A stretch of DNA of 6,239 nt from Gammaproteobacteria bacterium (lineage in GTDB: Bacteria; Pseudomonadota; Gammaproteobacteria; Steroidobacterales; Steroidobacteraceae): NCBI GenBank assembly GCA_019242385.1, contig JAFAVO010000284.1, positions 1 to 6,239 of the forward strand, written 5' to 3'. The notes under the pieces were generated by a model. That model saw only the letters and a list, made by a program, of their open reading frames with translations. It made no database searches and had not been told where the DNA came from. The translations under genes and the position numbers were made by a program. Below are positions 5,681-6,239 of this stretch, piece after piece (within the stretch, counting starts at the first letter, position 1; every line of letters starts with the position of its first letter).

Positions 5681-6239
5681 ATGAGCTTCAAACTCCATCG
5701 CCGTGCTGTCCAGGCGGGCTCGGGTGTGCTCACCGCCGCGGTTTACTCCGCGGCGCTGGCTGCGCCCGTCACCGTCAATCCGGGCGACAGCAACCTTCCC
5801 ATACCGGTGTTCACCGGAACCACACCGACCGTGAGCATTCTGTTCGACACCGGGCCGCTGAGCGAAACGAAGGGCGGCATCACCATGACCCTCGAGGAGT
5901 GGGCGGTCAAGACGAGCCTCAATCCAGGCGGCATCAGCATCGGGTTCGACATCACCACCTCCAACGCGCCGACATCGCTCGATGCCACGCTGCGCGGCTA
6001 CAGCCACTTCACGACCTCGGTCGAGTCCTGCGATCCGTTCTCGATGGTGAGCGTGTGCGGTACGGCGAGCGGCACGGTGTCGCGCAGCCCGGGCGCCGGT
6101 GAGATCCTCACATTCAACTCCCTCGGCACGACCGCCCTGCCACCGCCTCCGGGTGGATCGATGGGCGTCAACGCGACCAACCTGTACGGCATCTTCACCA
6201 ACGCCTCCTCGTTCGTGAAGAACTCTCCCGTCACCCTCA
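5681..6239 (+). CDS. secreted protein of unknown function (partial, 3' end outside window)
   Basis: The frame is open from the ATG at 5681 to the window edge (186 codons, no stop), so the C-terminus is missing. The N-terminus looks like a Sec signal peptide: a basic start (KLHRR, residues 4-8), a hydrophobic stretch (about 14-26) and ALA-AP as a likely cleavage site after residue 27. The mature part is rich in Thr, Ser, Gly and Pro, has alternating beta-type patterns, a possible disulphide pair (Cys117, Cys126) and a short PPPPGG run (154-159). Nothing resembles SCO, haem or copper-binding motifs. I do not recognise the family. The composition recalls extracellular, surface-anchored proteins, including those with a C-terminal PEP-CTERM sorting signal, but the part that would show this is not in view. 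Its strong ribosome binding site and the 141-base gap suggest that it is not part of the oxidase operon. Confidence 0.8.
   Translation, partial: MSFKLHRRAVQAGSGVLTAAVYSAALAAPVTVNPGDSNLPIPVFTGTTPTVSILFDTGPLSETKGGITMTLEEWAVKTSLNPGGISIGFDITTSNAPTSLDATLRGYSHFTTSVESCDPFSMVSVCGTASGTVSRSPGAGEILTFNSLGTTALPPPPGGSMGVNATNLYGIFTNASSFVKNSPVTL

Noticed and set aside
5482..6102. Plus-strand open frame spanning the ctaB end and the secreted protein
   Set aside because: It crosses the ctaB stop and the signal peptide start in a different frame, and its translation has no hydrophobic or domain pattern.
1..6239. tRNA or rRNA genes, CRISPR arrays, insertion sequences or phage attachment sites
   Set aside because: Nothing resembling these was seen. 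The longest repeats are the palindrome at 1696-1765 and the 14-base direct repeat at 721/794, and no transposase or integrase motif is present.

Overview
The window is one end of a cytochrome c oxidase (aa3-type, haem A) structural and assembly cluster from a high-GC proteobacterium. The gene order is ctaD end, a 44-residue membrane microprotein, ctaG, ctaE, a DUF2909 gene on the opposite strand, SURF1, a SCO/thioredoxin-like gene, ctaA and ctaB. From memory this is the order at the Pseudomonas cox locus, and it is typical of Gammaproteobacteria. Base composition is uniformly GC-rich, as far as can be judged by eye. The genus cannot be named from the sequence alone; a gammaproteobacterium outside the enterics is the best inference.

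Layout. Positions 1-114 hold the last 37 codons of subunit I (ctaD). Positions 114-248 hold a 44-residue single-pass protein overlapping both neighbours. ctaG (245-790, Cu_B insertion) and ctaE (804-1691, subunit III) follow. Between ctaE and the convergent DUF2909 gene (1806-2039, minus strand) lies a long imperfect palindrome (1696-1765). A 42-bp divergent gap separates DUF2909 from a second plus-strand block: SURF1 (2082-2831), the SCO-like protein (2828-3493), ctaA (3494-4534) and ctaB (4565-5539). A 141-bp gap with hairpin potential (5540-5680) ends the cluster. The last gene (5681 to the window edge) encodes a secreted protein that I do not recognise; the far end is cut off.

How the genes work together. 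CtaB farnesylates haem B to haem O and CtaA oxidises it to haem A. SURF1 is thought to help haem A enter subunit I. CtaG delivers copper to Cu_B in subunit I. The SCO-like protein keeps a CX3C motif plus a distal His, so it is a candidate for a copper or thiol role at Cu_A of subunit II. CtaE is a structural subunit. The 44-residue protein and DUF2909 are probable small membrane accessories. Overlapping or abutting stop/start pairs point to translational coupling in both plus-strand blocks.

The window is largely a known locus. I do not see a wholly new system. The points most worth a second look are the palindrome after ctaE, the 44-residue gene, the SCO-like protein with an intact apparent metal site, and the unrecognised secreted protein placed right after ctaB.
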